Assembly: GCF_900112675.1 (NCBI RefSeq)
Contig: NZ_FOMQ01000001.1
Location: 124,001-188,000 of the forward strand
Direction of reading: 5' to 3'
DNA length: 64,000 nucleotides
From: Paracidovorax konjaci
GTDB taxonomy: Bacteria; Pseudomonadota; Gammaproteobacteria; Burkholderiales; Burkholderiaceae_C
Below the pieces are notes generated by a model that did not search any database, had not been told where the DNA came from, and saw only the letters and a list, made by a program, of their open reading frames with translations. Each line of letters starts with the position of its first letter. The first letter of the stretch is position 1. Shown piece by piece: positions 1 to 10,140 of this stretch. Made by a program: the position numbers and the translations under genes.

Positions 1-560
1 TGCTGCAGAACGCGTTCGCCAACAGCTCGTCGAGCCTGATCCAGAGCAAGATCATGGGCAACCTCGTGTTCGTGCTGCTCGCCCCGCTGTCGCACTGGGC
101 CTGGTTCTTCGCGTACGTGGGCTCGTCCGCGCTGCGCGGGCTGGTGGTGGGGCTGGGCGTGTTCATCGCCACGCTGGGCTTCGCGCGGCCCGAGTTCGCC
201 GCGCCGCTGTGGATCGCCGCGTTCGCGCTGCTGGGCGCGGCGCTGCTGGCCACGCTGGGGCTCATCGCGGGGCTCTGGGCCGACAAGTTCGACCAGATGG
301 CGGCCTTCCAGAATTTCATCATCGTGCCCATGACGTTCCTCTCGGGCGTGTTCTATTCCATCCAGTCGCTGCCGCCGTTCTGGCAGACCGTGAGCCACCT
401 GAACCCGTTCTTCTACATGATCGACGGCTTCCGCTATGGCTTCTTCGGGCAGAGCGATACCTCTCCGTGGCTGAGCCTGGCCATCGTGGGCGGTGCCTGG
501 CTGGCCGTGAGCGCGCTGGCGGTGCATCTGCTGCGCACGGGCTACAAGATCCGCCATTGA
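1..560 (+). CDS. ABC-2 type transporter permease, 3' part
   Basis: The reading frame is open from base 3 and the start lies upstream of the window. The visible 185 residues hold several hydrophobic segments and the typical C-terminal portion of a YadH/NodJ-like ABC-2 permease, including a conserved loop with 'FLSGVFYS' followed by 'LPPFWQ' and 'NPFFYMIDGFRYGF'. It would form the membrane channel of an inner-membrane exporter with an ATPase encoded upstream. The same permease-bolA-murA order is common in Burkholderiales; the substrate cannot be told from sequence, although lipid-asymmetry or polysaccharide export is often proposed for this family. Confidence 0.85.
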   Translation, partial: LQNAFANSSSSLIQSKIMGNLVFVLLAPLSHWAWFFAYVGSSALRGLVVGLGVFIATLGFARPEFAAPLWIAAFALLGAALLATLGLIAGLWADKFDQMAAFQNFIIVPMTFLSGVFYSIQSLPPFWQTVSHLNPFFYMIDGFRYGFFGQSDTSPWLSLAIVGGAWLAVSALAVHLLRTGYKIRH

Positions 561-651
561 GCGGGCGGCCGGCAGGCCGTACGCCCCGCGCGGGCGGCGG
601 GCCTGCCCATCCCGATCCCGACCCTTCCCCCATTTCCTGCAAAGGCTCCCG

Positions 652-900
652 ATGAACGCAGACCAACTCAAAGAACTGATCCGTGCGGGCCTGCCCTGCG
701 AACATCTGCAGCTCGAAGGCGACGGACGCCACTGGTACGCGACCATCGTGTCGGCCGAGTTCGAGGGCAAGCGCGCGATCCAGCGCCACCAGCGCGTGTA
801 CGCCACGCTCGGCAGCCGCATGCAGACCGACGAGGTGCATGCGCTGTCGATGAAGACCTACACCCCCGCCGAGTGGGCCGCGCTGCCCCGGGAAGACTGA
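652..900 (+). CDS. BolA/IbaG family protein
   Basis: This 82-residue protein is the usual length for the short BolA-like IbaG (YrbA) branch. It has the class II KH-like core with 'FEGKRAIQRHQRVYA' in the middle and a 'DEVHALSMKTYTP' C-terminal segment containing the conserved His. Family members bind monothiol glutaredoxins and Fe-S clusters and affect the envelope or acid stress response. It sits 91 bp after the ABC permease and 101 bp before murA, the same context as ibaG-murA in many proteobacteria. The start at 652 is supported by length and family alignment. Confidence 0.85.
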   Translation: MNADQLKELIRAGLPCEHLQLEGDGRHWYATIVSAEFEGKRAIQRHQRVYATLGSRMQTDEVHALSMKTYTPAEWAALPRED

Positions 901-914
901 ATCCCGCGGCGACC

Positions 915-974
915 GATTTGCTCATATTTTGATAGCAAACTATTCAATGGATACGGCGGCATAAGCCTCCATTC
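915..974 (+). repeat. Dispersed two-hairpin repeat, copy 1
   Basis: The first part is a short inverted repeat (TTTGCTCAT then ATAGCAAA). The second part is a CAATGGATACGGCGGCAT block ending in GCCTCC. The same architecture recurs at 9361, 31142, 39711, 46710 and 52008. This copy fills most of the bolA-murA gap, so any murA promoter must overlap it. Confidence 0.75.
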
Positions 975-1001
975 ACCAGAAATACAAGGCCAATCCAAGC
1001 C

Positions 1002-2311
<1,310 letters not shown>

Positions 2312-2315
<4 letters not shown>

Positions 2316-2974
2316 CGACCAACGACGACGTGATCACACTGGCCCTCTCCAAGGGCCGCATCTTCGAAGAAACCCTGCCGCTGCTGGCGGCCGCCGGCAT
2401 CGAGGTGCTGGAAGACCCCGAGAAATCGCGCAAGCTGATCCTGCCCACCAACCGGCCGGACGTGCGCGTGGTGCTGGTGCGCGCGAGCGACGTGCCGACC
2501 TACGTGCAGTACGGCGGCGCCGATGTCGGGGTGACGGGCAAGGACACGCTCATCGAGCACGGCGGCCAGGGCCTCTACCAGCCGCTGGACCTCCGCATCG
2601 CACAGTGCCGCGTGAGCGTGGCCGTGCGCAACGATTTCGACTACGCCAGGGCGGTGAAGCGGGGATCGCGGCTGAACATCGCCACCAAATACACCAGCAT
2701 CGCGCGCGAATTCTTCGCGAACAAGGGCGTGCACGTGGACATGATCAAGCTCTACGGCAGCATGGAACTGGCCCCGCTCACCGGGCTGGCCGATGCCATC
2801 GTGGACCTGGTCTCCACGGGCAACACGCTGCGCGCCAACGGCCTGGTGGAGGTGGAACGCATCATGGATATCAGTTCCCATCTGGTCGTGAACCAGGCCG
2901 CGCTCAAGCTCAAGCGCGAGCGGCTGCGCCGGATCATCGATGCCTTCGAGCGCGCGACGGGCCAGAAAAGCTGA
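2312..2974 (+). CDS. hisG: ATP phosphoribosyltransferase, short form
   Basis: HisG condenses ATP and PRPP, the first and feedback-controlled step of histidine synthesis. At 220 residues this is the short form, which lacks the C-terminal regulatory domain and needs HisZ for activity; no hisZ is present in the window. Recognisable blocks are '[16 protein letters not shown]', '[11 protein letters not shown]' and the PRPP-binding '[14 protein letters not shown]'. The ATG was chosen because it overlaps the murA stop and gives the normal N-terminus. A short exported-protein gene, not hisD, follows. Confidence 0.96.
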
Positions 2975-3072
2975 AATCCACCGTACGGATGAGTTTTCTT
3001 TGAAATAAGCGTCAAAATGCGACGCCCGGGAATTGTTTCCGGTTGCATCAATTGTTTCAAATCGGAGGCTCC

Positions 3073-3426
3073 ATGTTCAAAAAATTCCTGCTGCTCGGCA
3101 GCCTTTTCCTGGGTGGTGCCGCATTGGCCGCGGACGCGGACTTCACGCTGGTCAACCGCACGGGTTACGCGCTCAACGAAGTGTTCATCTCGCCGACGAA
3201 AATGGACAAGTGGGGCGTGGACCGCCTGGGCAGCAGCCAGCTGGTCAACGGCGCCTCCCGCAAGTTCAAGTTCGGCGATACCAAGCACTGCGTCCAGGAC
3301 ATCAAGGTGGTGTTCACGGACGATGGCTCGGAAGTCGAGTGGGAGGGCTTCAACCTCTGCGAACTCGACAAGATCACCCTGAAGTACAACCGCAAGACGC
3401 GCGAAGTGTCGGCAGAGACCGAATAA
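3073..3426 (+). CDS. Small exported protein of unknown function
   Basis: I do not recognise the family with confidence. The 117-residue product has a clear Sec signal peptide: MFKKF, a hydrophobic LLLGSLFLGG stretch, then a probable AxA cleavage site near residue 20. The mature part reads like a small beta-rich periplasmic domain ('FTLVNRTGYALNEVFISP', two Cys at about residues 76 and 98 that could pair). The ATG at 3073 has a GGAGG ribosome site at 3064-3068; an upstream in-frame ATG at 3043 lacks one and would bury the signal peptide. The gene lies between hisG and hisD and is followed by a strong hairpin. Confidence 0.75.
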   Translation: MFKKFLLLGSLFLGGAALAADADFTLVNRTGYALNEVFISPTKMDKWGVDRLGSSQLVNGASRKFKFGDTKHCVQDIKVVFTDDGSEVEWEGFNLCELDKITLKYNRKTREVSAETE

Positions 3427-3505
3427 GAGCGGCTCGCGGAACCCCCGTGGCCTGGTGGCCGCGCCGGGTTCCGCCAGCCGCTCCGCAGGCGGTCTGCTGT
3501 TTTTT
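3427..3505 (+). terminator. Long hairpin and terminator-like element before hisD
   Basis: An 18-bp inverted repeat with a single central mismatch pairs 3427-3444 with 3466-3483. It is followed by a small GCAG...CTGC stem (3485-3497) and a run of six T at 3500-3505. The hisD ATG is only 15 bases further on, so the element either ends the exported-protein transcript or acts as an attenuator in front of hisD. Confidence 0.65.
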
Positions 3506-3519
3506 GCCCCGAGAGATTT

Positions 3520-4833
3520 ATGAAAGCCACGCCTGTCCGCCTGCATACCGAAAATGCCGATTTCGAGGCCGCGTTCCGGGAGCGCCTGCACTGGTCCGCC
3601 GAAACCGATGCCGCCATCGAACAGCGCGTGGCCGACATCCTTGCCGACGTGCAGGCGCGCGGCGATGCGGCCGTGCTGGAGTACACGGAGCGTTTCGACG
3701 GCCTGCCCGCGGACTCCGTCGCGGCGCTGGAGCTTTCGCAGGCCGAGCTGAAGGCCGCCTTCGATGCCCTGCCGCCGGCGCAGCGCGAGGCGCTCGAAGC
3801 CGCTGCGCACCGGGTGCGCAGGTACCACGAGGCGCAGAAGAAGGCGAGCGGCGAGAGCTGGAGCTACCGCGACGAGGACGGCACGCTGCTCGGGCAGAAG
3901 GTAACGCCCCTCGACCGCGTGGGCATCTACGTGCCGGGCGGCAAGGCGGCCTACCCGTCGAGCGTGCTCATGAACGCCATTCCGGCGCATGTGGCCGGCG
4001 TGCAGGACATCGTCATGGTCGTGCCCACGCCGCGCGGCGAGAAGAACCCGCTCGTGCTGGCGGCGGCCTACGTGGCCGGCGTGAGCCGGGCCTTCACCCT
4101 CGGCGGCGCGCAGGCCGTGGCCGCGCTGGCCTACGGCACCGCCACGGTGCCGAAGGTGGACAAGATCACCGGGCCGGGCAATGCCTATGTGGCCAGCGCC
4201 AAGAAGCGCGTGTTCGGCACCGTGGGCATCGACATGATCGCCGGCCCGAGCGAGATCCTCGTGCTGGCCGACGGCACCACGCCGCCCGACTGGGTGGCCA
4301 TGGACCTCTTCAGCCAGGCCGAGCACGACGAGCTGGCCCAGTCCATCCTGCTGTGCCCCGATGCGGCCTACCTCGACGCCGTGCAGCGCGAGATCGACCG
4401 GCTGCTGCCCACGATGCCGCGCGCGGAAATCATCGCCAGGAGCCTCAACGGCCGCGGCGCGCTGATCCTCACGCGGGACATGGAAGAAGCCTGCGCGATC
4501 AGCAACCGCATCGCGCCGGAACACCTGGAGGTCTCGAGCCGCGACCCGCACCGCTGGGAGCCGCTGCTGCGCCACGCGGGCGCGATCTTCCTGGGCGCCT
4601 ACACCAGCGAAAGCCTGGGCGACTACTGCGCCGGCCCCAACCACGTGCTGCCCACCAGCGGCACGGCGCGCTTCTCGTCGCCGCTGGGCGTCTACGACTT
4701 CCAGAAGCGCAGCAGCCTCATCGAGGTGAGCGAGCAGGGCGCGCAGACGCTGGGCGCCATCGCCAGCGTGCTGGCGCACGGCGAGGGCCTGCAGGCGCAT
4801 GCACGCGCGGCCGAGATGCGCCTGAAGGGCTGA
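3520..4833 (+). CDS. hisD: Histidinol dehydrogenase
   Basis: HisD carries out the last two steps of histidine synthesis, NAD-dependent oxidation of histidinol to histidine, with a bound zinc. The 437-residue length is normal. The sequence shows '[21 protein letters not shown]', the '[13 protein letters not shown]' and '[12 protein letters not shown]' nucleotide-binding blocks, '[15 protein letters not shown]', '[10 protein letters not shown]' with the zinc-ligand Gln-His pair, and a late 'APEHLEV' His. It is separated from hisC by about 2.8 kb of genes not related to histidine. Confidence 0.97.
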   Translation: MKATPVRLHTENADFEAAFRERLHWSAETDAAIEQRVADILADVQARGDAAVLEYTERFDGLPADSVAALELSQAELKAAFDALPPAQREALEAAAHRVRRYHEAQKKASGESWSYRDEDGTLLGQKVTPLDRVGIYVPGGKAAYPSSVLMNAIPAHVAGVQDIVMVVPTPRGEKNPLVLAAAYVAGVSRAFTLGGAQAVAALAYGTATVPKVDKITGPGNAYVASAKKRVFGTVGIDMIAGPSEILVLADGTTPPDWVAMDLFSQAEHDELAQSILLCPDAAYLDAVQREIDRLLPTMPRAEIIARSLNGRGALILTRDMEEACAISNRIAPEHLEVSSRDPHRWEPLLRHAGAIFLGAYTSESLGDYCAGPNHVLPTSGTARFSSPLGVYDFQKRSSLIEVSEQGAQTLGAIASVLAHGEGLQAHARAAEMRLKG

Positions 4834-4878
4834 CGGCCGCTTCACGCGCCCTCATGCGGCGCCTGCCGCTTGAGCCGT

Positions 4879-5229
4879 TCAGGCGGCCAAGCCGCTCGCG
4901 GCGCCCGGCACCGGCGTGACAGCGCGACGCCCGCCGCGCTCCAGCACCCAGCGCAGGCGCAAGGGCTGCGGCCCATCGGCACCCGCGTAGAGGCGCGCGG
5001 GGCCTGCCAGCACGAGCCGCTGGCCCGCACCCAGGAACACATCGTCGCCGCAGCCGTGGCGGGTGATCCAGGCGCGGCCCGAGAGCACTTCGAGCACGGC
5101 GCACCGGCCGCGCGGGCAGGGCAGGGCGCGTACGGGCTCGCCGGCATGCAGGGTGAGGGTGGCGCACGCCTCGGTGGCAGGCACGGCGCGCGGCAGGCGC
5201 GAGGGGGCAGGGGCGGAAGTAAGTGTCAT
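4879..5229 (-). CDS. DUF2917 family protein
   Basis: This 116-residue protein fits the DUF2917 family: a compact beta-rich, cupin-like module with 'VLEVLSGRAWITRHG', 'DDVFLGAGQRLVL' and a C-terminal 'LRLRWVLERG' strand. No enzyme activity is known for the family. It is transcribed away from a MocR-type regulator across a 153-bp gap, an arrangement often seen in Burkholderiales, so the regulator may control it. The ATG at 5229 was chosen because upstream in-frame sequence is the antisense shadow of the regulator gene. Confidence 0.7.
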   Translation of the reverse strand: MTLTSAPAPSRLPRAVPATEACATLTLHAGEPVRALPCPRGRCAVLEVLSGRAWITRHGCGDDVFLGAGQRLVLAGPARLYAGADGPQPLRLRWVLERGGRRAVTPVPGAASGLAA

Positions 5230-5382
5230 GGCACCCACTGTCCGCAAAAGCCCGCCCGCGCGACAGCCGCAGCACCGCGCCACCCGGGGCCGTACAGATG
5301 CACGCCCCGCGGCGTCTGTATTGCCTGCCTTGGCGGCCATCTGTAGCGATGCGCGAAGGCGAGGGCGATACAGAATGGCCGG

Positions 5383-6855
5383 GTGCTCGACATCGATTCC
5401 ACGCCCCTGTACCTCCAGATCGCCGCCCAGATGGCGGAGCTGATCCGCAACGGCACCCTCGCGCGCGGTGCGCGCATGCCCTCGGTGCGGGAGCTGGCGC
5501 GCCAGCGCGGCGTGGCACAGAGCACGGTGGTGCAGGCCTACCACTGGCTGGAGGACGCGCGCCTCGTCTCGGCCCGGCCGCGCTCGGGCTACTTCGTCGC
5601 TCCGCGGCCCGTGGCGATGCCCGAGCCCTCCGTCTCCCGCGGGTTGCGCCGGCCGCGCGACGTGTCGGTGGACTGGCTCGGCCAGCGCATTCTCGGCACG
5701 CCGCACCCGGCCGACGTGGTCTCGTTCAGCAGCGGCACGCCGGGGCCCGACCTGCTCGACGTGGACCGCGTGCGCCGTGCCCTGGCGCGTTCCGTGCAGC
5801 GCCACCGCGAACTGCTGTGCGTGTACCCGTCGTCCGACGGGCACGAGGAGGCGCGCCGCGCCATCGCGCGCTACTGCGTGAGCCTGGGCTGCAGCCTCGA
5901 CCCGGAGCGCATCCTGGTCACCGGCGGCTGCATGGACAGCATCAGCCTGTGCCTGCGGGCGGTGACACGGCCGGGCGACGTGGTCGCACTGGAATCGCCC
6001 ACGCACTTCTCGTTCCTCGAAGTGCTGCAGGGCCTGCATTTGAAAGCCCTCGAGATCCCCACCCATCCGCGCCACGGCCTCTCCCTGGACGCGCTGCAGC
6101 TCGCGCTGGAGACCCAGTCCGTGAAGGCGCTGCTGGTGGTGCCCACGCTCAGCAATCCCCTGGGCTCCTGCATGCCGCAGGCCGAGCGCCGGCGCCTGGT
6201 GCAACTGGCGGCGCGGCATGGCCTGGCCGTGATCGAAGATGCGATCTACAACGACCTCGCCGAGCAGGAGGAGCACCGGCGTACCGTGAAGTCGCACGAC
6301 ACCGCGGGCCACGTGATGCTCTGCAATTCGTTCTCCAAGACCCTGGCGCCCGGGCTGCGCCTGGGCTGGGTGGAGGCGGGCCGCTGGACCGAGCCGCTGC
6401 GGCGCATCAAGGACCTGCAGGCCGGCGGGCAGTCGCCGGTGCTGGAGCTGGCGCTGGCCGACCTGATCCTGCAGGCCGGCCACGCCGCCGCCATGCGCCA
6501 GCTGCGCGCGGCGGTGGCGGCGCGCATGGACGAAGTCCGGCACGTCATCGCCCAGGCCTTTCCCGCGGGCACGCGCGTGAGCGACCCACCCGGCGGTCTG
6601 CTGTTGTGGCTGGAACTGCCGCGCGGGCTCGACACCCTGCAGCTCCACCAGTCGTGCCTGCGCGAACGCATCCTCGTGCCGCCCGGCACGGTTTTCGGCA
6701 CCGGCGGGCGCTTCCGCAACTGCCTGCGGATCGGCGTGGGGGGCGACTGGACGCCCGCCCATGTCGCTGCGTTGCGCCGCGTGGGGGCGATTGCCTGCGC
6801 GATGGCGGCCTGTGTCGCGAAAGGCCCCGGCATGCCCGCCGGATCCGAGGTTTGA
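5383..6855 (+). CDS. MocR/PdxR-type GntR regulator with aminotransferase-like domain
   Basis: The 490-residue product has an N-terminal GntR winged helix (about residues 5-75, 'LYLQIAAQMAELIRNGTLARGARMPSVRELA', 'STVVQAYHWLE') joined to a fold-type I aminotransferase domain. The PLP lysine is in 'CNSFSKTLAPGLRLGW', with 'VPTLSNPLGS' and 'IEDAIYNDL' as further PLP-fold landmarks. MocR proteins are PLP-responsive transcription factors. The start is GTG at 5383, since no in-frame ATG lies nearby. It probably controls itself and the divergent DUF2917 gene. The stop codon touches the palindrome preceding the vapB-like gene. Confidence 0.88.
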   Translation: MLDIDSTPLYLQIAAQMAELIRNGTLARGARMPSVRELARQRGVAQSTVVQAYHWLEDARLVSARPRSGYFVAPRPVAMPEPSVSRGLRRPRDVSVDWLGQRILGTPHPADVVSFSSGTPGPDLLDVDRVRRALARSVQRHRELLCVYPSSDGHEEARRAIARYCVSLGCSLDPERILVTGGCMDSISLCLRAVTRPGDVVALESPTHFSFLEVLQGLHLKALEIPTHPRHGLSLDALQLALETQSVKALLVVPTLSNPLGSCMPQAERRRLVQLAARHGLAVIEDAIYNDLAEQEEHRRTVKSHDTAGHVMLCNSFSKTLAPGLRLGWVEAGRWTEPLRRIKDLQAGGQSPVLELALADLILQAGHAAAMRQLRAAVAARMDEVRHVIAQAFPAGTRVSDPPGGLLLWLELPRGLDTLQLHQSCLRERILVPPGTVFGTGGRFRNCLRIGVGGDWTPAHVAALRRVGAIACAMAACVAKGPGMPAGSEV

Positions 6856-6899
6856 AAATCCCACGAAGTTCGTGATGCACGAAGTTCGTGGGGATTTTC
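6854..6899 (+). promoter_or_regulatory. Nested palindrome before the toxin-antitoxin pair
   Basis: Two identical 13-mers CACGAAGTTCGTG (6862-6874 and 6878-6890), each a near-perfect palindrome, are separated by ATG. They are enclosed by GAAAATCC and GGATTTTC, so the whole block is also one large inverted repeat with a one-base bulge. It lies 16 bases before the antitoxin GTG. Duplicated palindromic operators of this kind are typical of ribbon-helix-helix antitoxin autoregulation. It could also fold as a terminator hairpin for the MocR gene, but no T-run longer than four follows. Confidence 0.7.
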
Positions 6900-6915
6900 G
6901 GCTACCATCACTGCC

Positions 6916-7155
6916 GTGAAAAACGTCACCATCACCATGGACGACGCCGTGGCCGAATGGGTCCGCGTCGAGGCCGCGAAGCGCGGCAGCAGCGTCTCGC
7001 GCCTGCTGGGCGAATGGCTGGCCGAGAAAATGCGCCAGGAAGACGCCTATGCCCAGGCCATGCGCGAGGCGCTGGGCTTCGAATCGTGGGGTGCGTCGTC
7101 GCAGCCCTACCTCGCACGCCCCGAACTGCTGGATCGCGAGGGCCCGCCCGCATGA
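6916..7155 (+). CDS. VapB-like ribbon-helix-helix antitoxin
   Basis: The 79-residue protein begins with a short strand 'KNVTITMDD', then two helices ('AVAEWVRVEAAKRGSSVSRLLGEWLAEKM'). This is the ribbon-helix-helix DNA-binding pattern of CopG/Arc-type antitoxins, followed by a toxin-binding tail. The start is GTG at 6916, which keeps the DNA-binding beta strand; no clear Shine-Dalgarno is visible, so the mRNA may be nearly leaderless. Its stop overlaps the PIN toxin ATG by 4 bp. The palindrome at 6854-6899 is its likely operator. Confidence 0.78.
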   Translation: MKNVTITMDDAVAEWVRVEAAKRGSSVSRLLGEWLAEKMRQEDAYAQAMREALGFESWGASSQPYLARPELLDREGPPA

Positions 7156-7610
7156 GCGCCGATTCCGCACCGCTGTTCGTCGATACCGGCTTATTGCTCT
7201 CCAGCGTGGACGACCGCGACCCCGCGCGCCAGGCGCGCGCGCGGGAGTGGCTCGCGATGTGCTGGCAGACGCGCCGCGGCCGCATCAGTTCGCAGGTGCT
7301 CAACGAGCTGTACCACAACGCCGTGGCCTGCTTTCCCGGGCCGCAGACGCTGCACCTGGTGCGCGCGCAGGTGCGCCGCCTGCGCGTGTGGCAGCCCCCG
7401 CACCTGGATGCCTACACCGTCGATGGCGCCTGGGACCTGCAGGACCGCTACGGCCTGGGCTACTGGGACGCGCTCATCCTGGCCTCCGCGCACCAGCAGG
7501 GCTGCCGCCACGTGCTGGGTGACGTGCTGCCGCACGGCCGGCGCTACGACGCCGTGCTGGCCGTCAACCCGTTTCTCCTGGCTCCCCACGAACTGGAATC
7601 GCTCGCATGA
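7152..7610 (+). CDS. VapC-like PIN-domain toxin
   Basis: The 152-residue PIN protein keeps the four acidic positions expected for a metal-dependent RNase: Asp11 ('LFVDTGLLL'), Glu52 ('[11 protein letters not shown]'), Asp106 ('[11 protein letters not shown]') and Asp124 ('VLGDVLPHG'). VapC toxins usually cleave tRNA or rRNA and are held by the cognate antitoxin. The start overlaps the antitoxin stop (ATGA), and its own stop overlaps the hisC ATG (ATGA at 7607-7610). The toxin is thus wired translationally into the histidine operon. Confidence 0.82.
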   Translation: MSADSAPLFVDTGLLLSSVDDRDPARQARAREWLAMCWQTRRGRISSQVLNELYHNAVACFPGPQTLHLVRAQVRRLRVWQPPHLDAYTVDGAWDLQDRYGLGYWDALILASAHQQGCRHVLGDVLPHGRRYDAVLAVNPFLLAPHELESLA

Positions 7611-8719
7611 CCGACACCCTCGCTTCCGCGCTCGAACGCATCCGCCCCGACGTCCGCGCCATGCACGCCTACGCGGTGCAGCCTTCGACCGGCGTGCTCA
7701 AGATGGACGCGATGGAGAACCCGTTCCCGTTGCCGGACGCATTGCAGGAGGCGCTGGGCCGGCGGCTCGGCGGCCTGGCGCTCAACCGCTACCCCGGCGC
7801 ACGCACGAACGACCTGCGCGACGCCATCGCCGCCCACATCAAAGCGCCGGACGGCAGCGCCCTGGTGCTGGGCAACGGCTCGGACGAACTCATCACGCTG
7901 CTGGCGCTGGCCTGCGCGCGCCCCGGCACGGGCGAGCGCGCCACCATGCTGGCGCCGCTGCCCGGCTTCGTGATGTACCCGATGAGTGCGCAGCTGCAGG
8001 GGCTGGATTTCGCCGGCGTGCCGCTCACGCCCGATTTCGAGCTGGACGAGCCCGCCATGCTCGCGGCCGTGGCCGCGCACCGGCCCGCCCTTACCTACCT
8101 GGCCTACCCCAACAACCCCACGGCCACCCTCTGGGACGAAGGCGCGGTGCAGCGCATCATCGACGCGGTGGGCGCGCAGGGCGGCATCGTCGTGATGGAC
8201 GAGGCCTACCAGCCCTTCGCGAGCCGCACCTGGCTCGATCGCATGCGCGCCGAGCCCGCACGCAATGCGCACGTGCTGCTCATGCGCACGCTGAGCAAGT
8301 TCGGCCTGGCGGGCGTGCGCCTGGGCTACCTCGTGGGCCCGGCCGCGCTGGTGAACGAGATCGAGAAGGTGCGCCCACCCTACAACGTGAGCGTGCTCAA
8401 CTGCGAGGCGGCGCTCTTCGCGCTGGAGCACGCGGAGGTGTTCGCCGCCCAGGCCGCCGAACTGCGCGCCGCGCGCACCCAGCTCGTGGCCGACCTGCGT
8501 GCGCTGCCCGGCGTCGTGCGCGTGTGGGACAGCGAGGCCAACATGGTGCTCTTGCGCGTGCCCGACGCGGCCCGCGCCTTCGAAGGCATGAAGGCCCGCA
8601 AGGTTCTCGTCAAGAACGTTTCTACAATGCATCCCTTGCTGGCCAACTGCCTGCGCCTCACGGTGGGCCGCACGGCCGACAACGCCCAGATGCTCGGCGC
8701 ACTCCAGGCTTCCCTATGA
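7607..8719 (+). CDS. hisC: Histidinol-phosphate aminotransferase
   Basis: HisC is a PLP enzyme converting imidazole-acetol phosphate and glutamate to histidinol phosphate. The 370 residues include '[12 protein letters not shown]', 'LALNRYPGA', 'LGNGSDELI', '[12 protein letters not shown]', '[10 protein letters not shown]' and the PLP-lysine segment '[16 protein letters not shown]'. Both ends overlap neighbours by ATGA (vapC-like before, hisB after), so translation is probably coupled throughout. Confidence 0.96.
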   Translation: MTDTLASALERIRPDVRAMHAYAVQPSTGVLKMDAMENPFPLPDALQEALGRRLGGLALNRYPGARTNDLRDAIAAHIKAPDGSALVLGNGSDELITLLALACARPGTGERATMLAPLPGFVMYPMSAQLQGLDFAGVPLTPDFELDEPAMLAAVAAHRPALTYLAYPNNPTATLWDEGAVQRIIDAVGAQGGIVVMDEAYQPFASRTWLDRMRAEPARNAHVLLMRTLSKFGLAGVRLGYLVGPAALVNEIEKVRPPYNVSVLNCEAALFALEHAEVFAAQAAELRAARTQLVADLRALPGVVRVWDSEANMVLLRVPDAARAFEGMKARKVLVKNVSTMHPLLANCLRLTVGRTADNAQMLGALQASL

Positions 8720-9354
8720 CCTCCTCCGCACTCGTTCCCTCCACCCCCCCCGAGGGGCCCGATGCCGACCGCATCGCCGAAGTCGCACGCAACACCGCGG
8801 AGACCCGCATCCGCGTGCGCGTGAACCTCGACGGCACGGGCGCGGCGCGCCTCGCCTCCGGCATCGGTTTCTTCGACCACATGCTCGACCAGATCGCGCG
8901 GCACGGCCTCATCGACCTGGACATCGAATGCGAGGGCGACCTGCACATCGACGGCCACCACACCGTGGAAGACGTCGGCATCACCCTCGGCCAGGCCTTC
9001 GCGCGCGCCGTGGGCGACAAGAAGGGCATCCGCCGCTACGGGCACGCCTACGTGCCGCTCGACGAGGCGCTGTCGCGCGTGGTGGTCGATTTCTCGGGCC
9101 GCCCGGGGCTGCACATGGACGTGAAGTTCACGGCCGGCAGCATCGGCCAGCTCGACACGCAACTGGTCTACGAGTTCTTCCAGGGCTTCGTCAACCACGC
9201 GGGCGCCACGCTGCACATCGACAACCTCAAGGGCTTCAACGCCCACCACCAGTGCGAGACGATCTTCAAGGCGTTCGCGCGCGCGCTGCGGGCCGCGCTG
9301 GAACGCGATCCGCGCGCGGCCGGCGTCATTCCGTCCACCAAGGGATCCCTGTAG
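8716..9354 (+). CDS. hisB: Imidazoleglycerol-phosphate dehydratase
   Basis: This is the monofunctional HisB (212 residues, no phosphatase domain), which dehydrates imidazole glycerol phosphate using a di-manganese centre. The signature blocks are '[16 protein letters not shown]', '[11 protein letters not shown]' and '[17 protein letters not shown]', with the metal-binding His and Glu residues. The 'NLDGTG' start region is typical; about 20 residues before it are variable. The histidinol-phosphate phosphatase must be encoded elsewhere. A dispersed repeat follows and separates it from hisH. Confidence 0.96.
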   Translation: MTSSALVPSTPPEGPDADRIAEVARNTAETRIRVRVNLDGTGAARLASGIGFFDHMLDQIARHGLIDLDIECEGDLHIDGHHTVEDVGITLGQAFARAVGDKKGIRRYGHAYVPLDEALSRVVVDFSGRPGLHMDVKFTAGSIGQLDTQLVYEFFQGFVNHAGATLHIDNLKGFNAHHQCETIFKAFARALRAALERDPRAAGVIPSTKGSL

Positions 9355-9360
9355 AAATCC

Positions 9361-9425
9361 AAGCAAAAAAGGCTCCATGCCGGCGTCTTTATTGAATTTG
9401 TTGCTATGAATATTGAAGCAAAGAC
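9361..9425 (-). repeat. Dispersed two-hairpin repeat, copy 2
   Basis: Read on the minus strand this matches the family: TTTGCTTCAATATTC, then ATAGCAAC, ATTCAATAAAG, and GCCGGCATGGAGCC. It occupies the whole hisB-hisH gap and runs over the hisH start, so the ATG at 9406 and the next codons come from the repeat arm. Confidence 0.7.
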
Positions 9426-10074
9426 CGTCGCGGTGGTGGATTACGGCATGGGCAACCTGCGCTCGGTCTCCCAGGCCGTGCAGGCCGCTGCCGAGGGCAG
9501 CGGCTGGACCGTCGCCGTGACCTCCCGCCCCGAGGACGTGCGCGCCGCGCAGCGCATCGTGCTGCCCGGCCAGGGCGCCATGCCGGACTGCATGCGCGAG
9601 CTGCGCGAATCGGGCCTGCAGGAATCCGTGCTGGAAGCGGCGGCGTCCAAGCCGCTCTTCGGCGTGTGCGTGGGCATGCAGATGCTGCTGGACCACAGCG
9701 CCGAGGGCGACACCCGCGGCCTGGGCCTGATCCCGGGCGATGTGGTGCGCTTCGACCTGGCCGGCCGCCTGCAGCCCGACGGCAGCCGATACAAGGTGCC
9801 GCAGATGGGCTGGAACCGCGTGCGCCAGGTGCCGCATGCCGGCGCCGTGCATCCCGTGTGGGCCGGCGTGCCGGAAGAAAGCTACTTCTATTTCGTGCAC
9901 AGTTTCCATGCCCTGCCGCGCGATGCCGCGCACACTGCAGGGGAAACCGATTACGGCGGGCGCTTTGCATCGGCCATCGCGCGCGATAATATTTTTGCGA
10001 CGCAATTCCATCCTGAGAAAAGTTCCGGCCAGGGCCTCGCGCTGTACCGCAACTTCCTTCACTGGAACCCTTGA
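9406..10074 (+). CDS. hisH: Imidazole glycerol phosphate synthase, glutamine amidotransferase subunit
   Basis: HisH hydrolyses glutamine and feeds ammonia to HisF. The 222 residues contain the class I amidotransferase triad: Cys in '[10 protein letters not shown]', His and Glu in '[13 protein letters not shown]'. '[17 protein letters not shown]' is the normal start of the fold. The ATG at 9406 gives six to seven extra residues (MNIEAKT) that are encoded by dispersed repeat copy 2, and there is no obvious Shine-Dalgarno before it. The next in-frame candidates are internal GTG codons at about 9430-9436 inside the first strand, so 9406 is preferred. Confidence 0.93.
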   Translation: MNIEAKTVAVVDYGMGNLRSVSQAVQAAAEGSGWTVAVTSRPEDVRAAQRIVLPGQGAMPDCMRELRESGLQESVLEAAASKPLFGVCVGMQMLLDHSAEGDTRGLGLIPGDVVRFDLAGRLQPDGSRYKVPQMGWNRVRQVPHAGAVHPVWAGVPEESYFYFVHSFHALPRDAAHTAGETDYGGRFASAIARDNIFATQFHPEKSSGQGLALYRNFLHWNP

Positions 10075-10140
10075 TCCCCTTCACCCCCGGCGGCCGCGTC
10101 GCGCCCGCCACGGTATTCCTTCACCCTCTCGCTCCTCATC

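Noticed and set aside
2752-4845. Long antisense open frame (about 700 codons) over hisD
   Set aside because: It is a GC-driven shadow of hisD: His/Arg/Ala-rich, no domain, while the plus strand codes for a clear enzyme.
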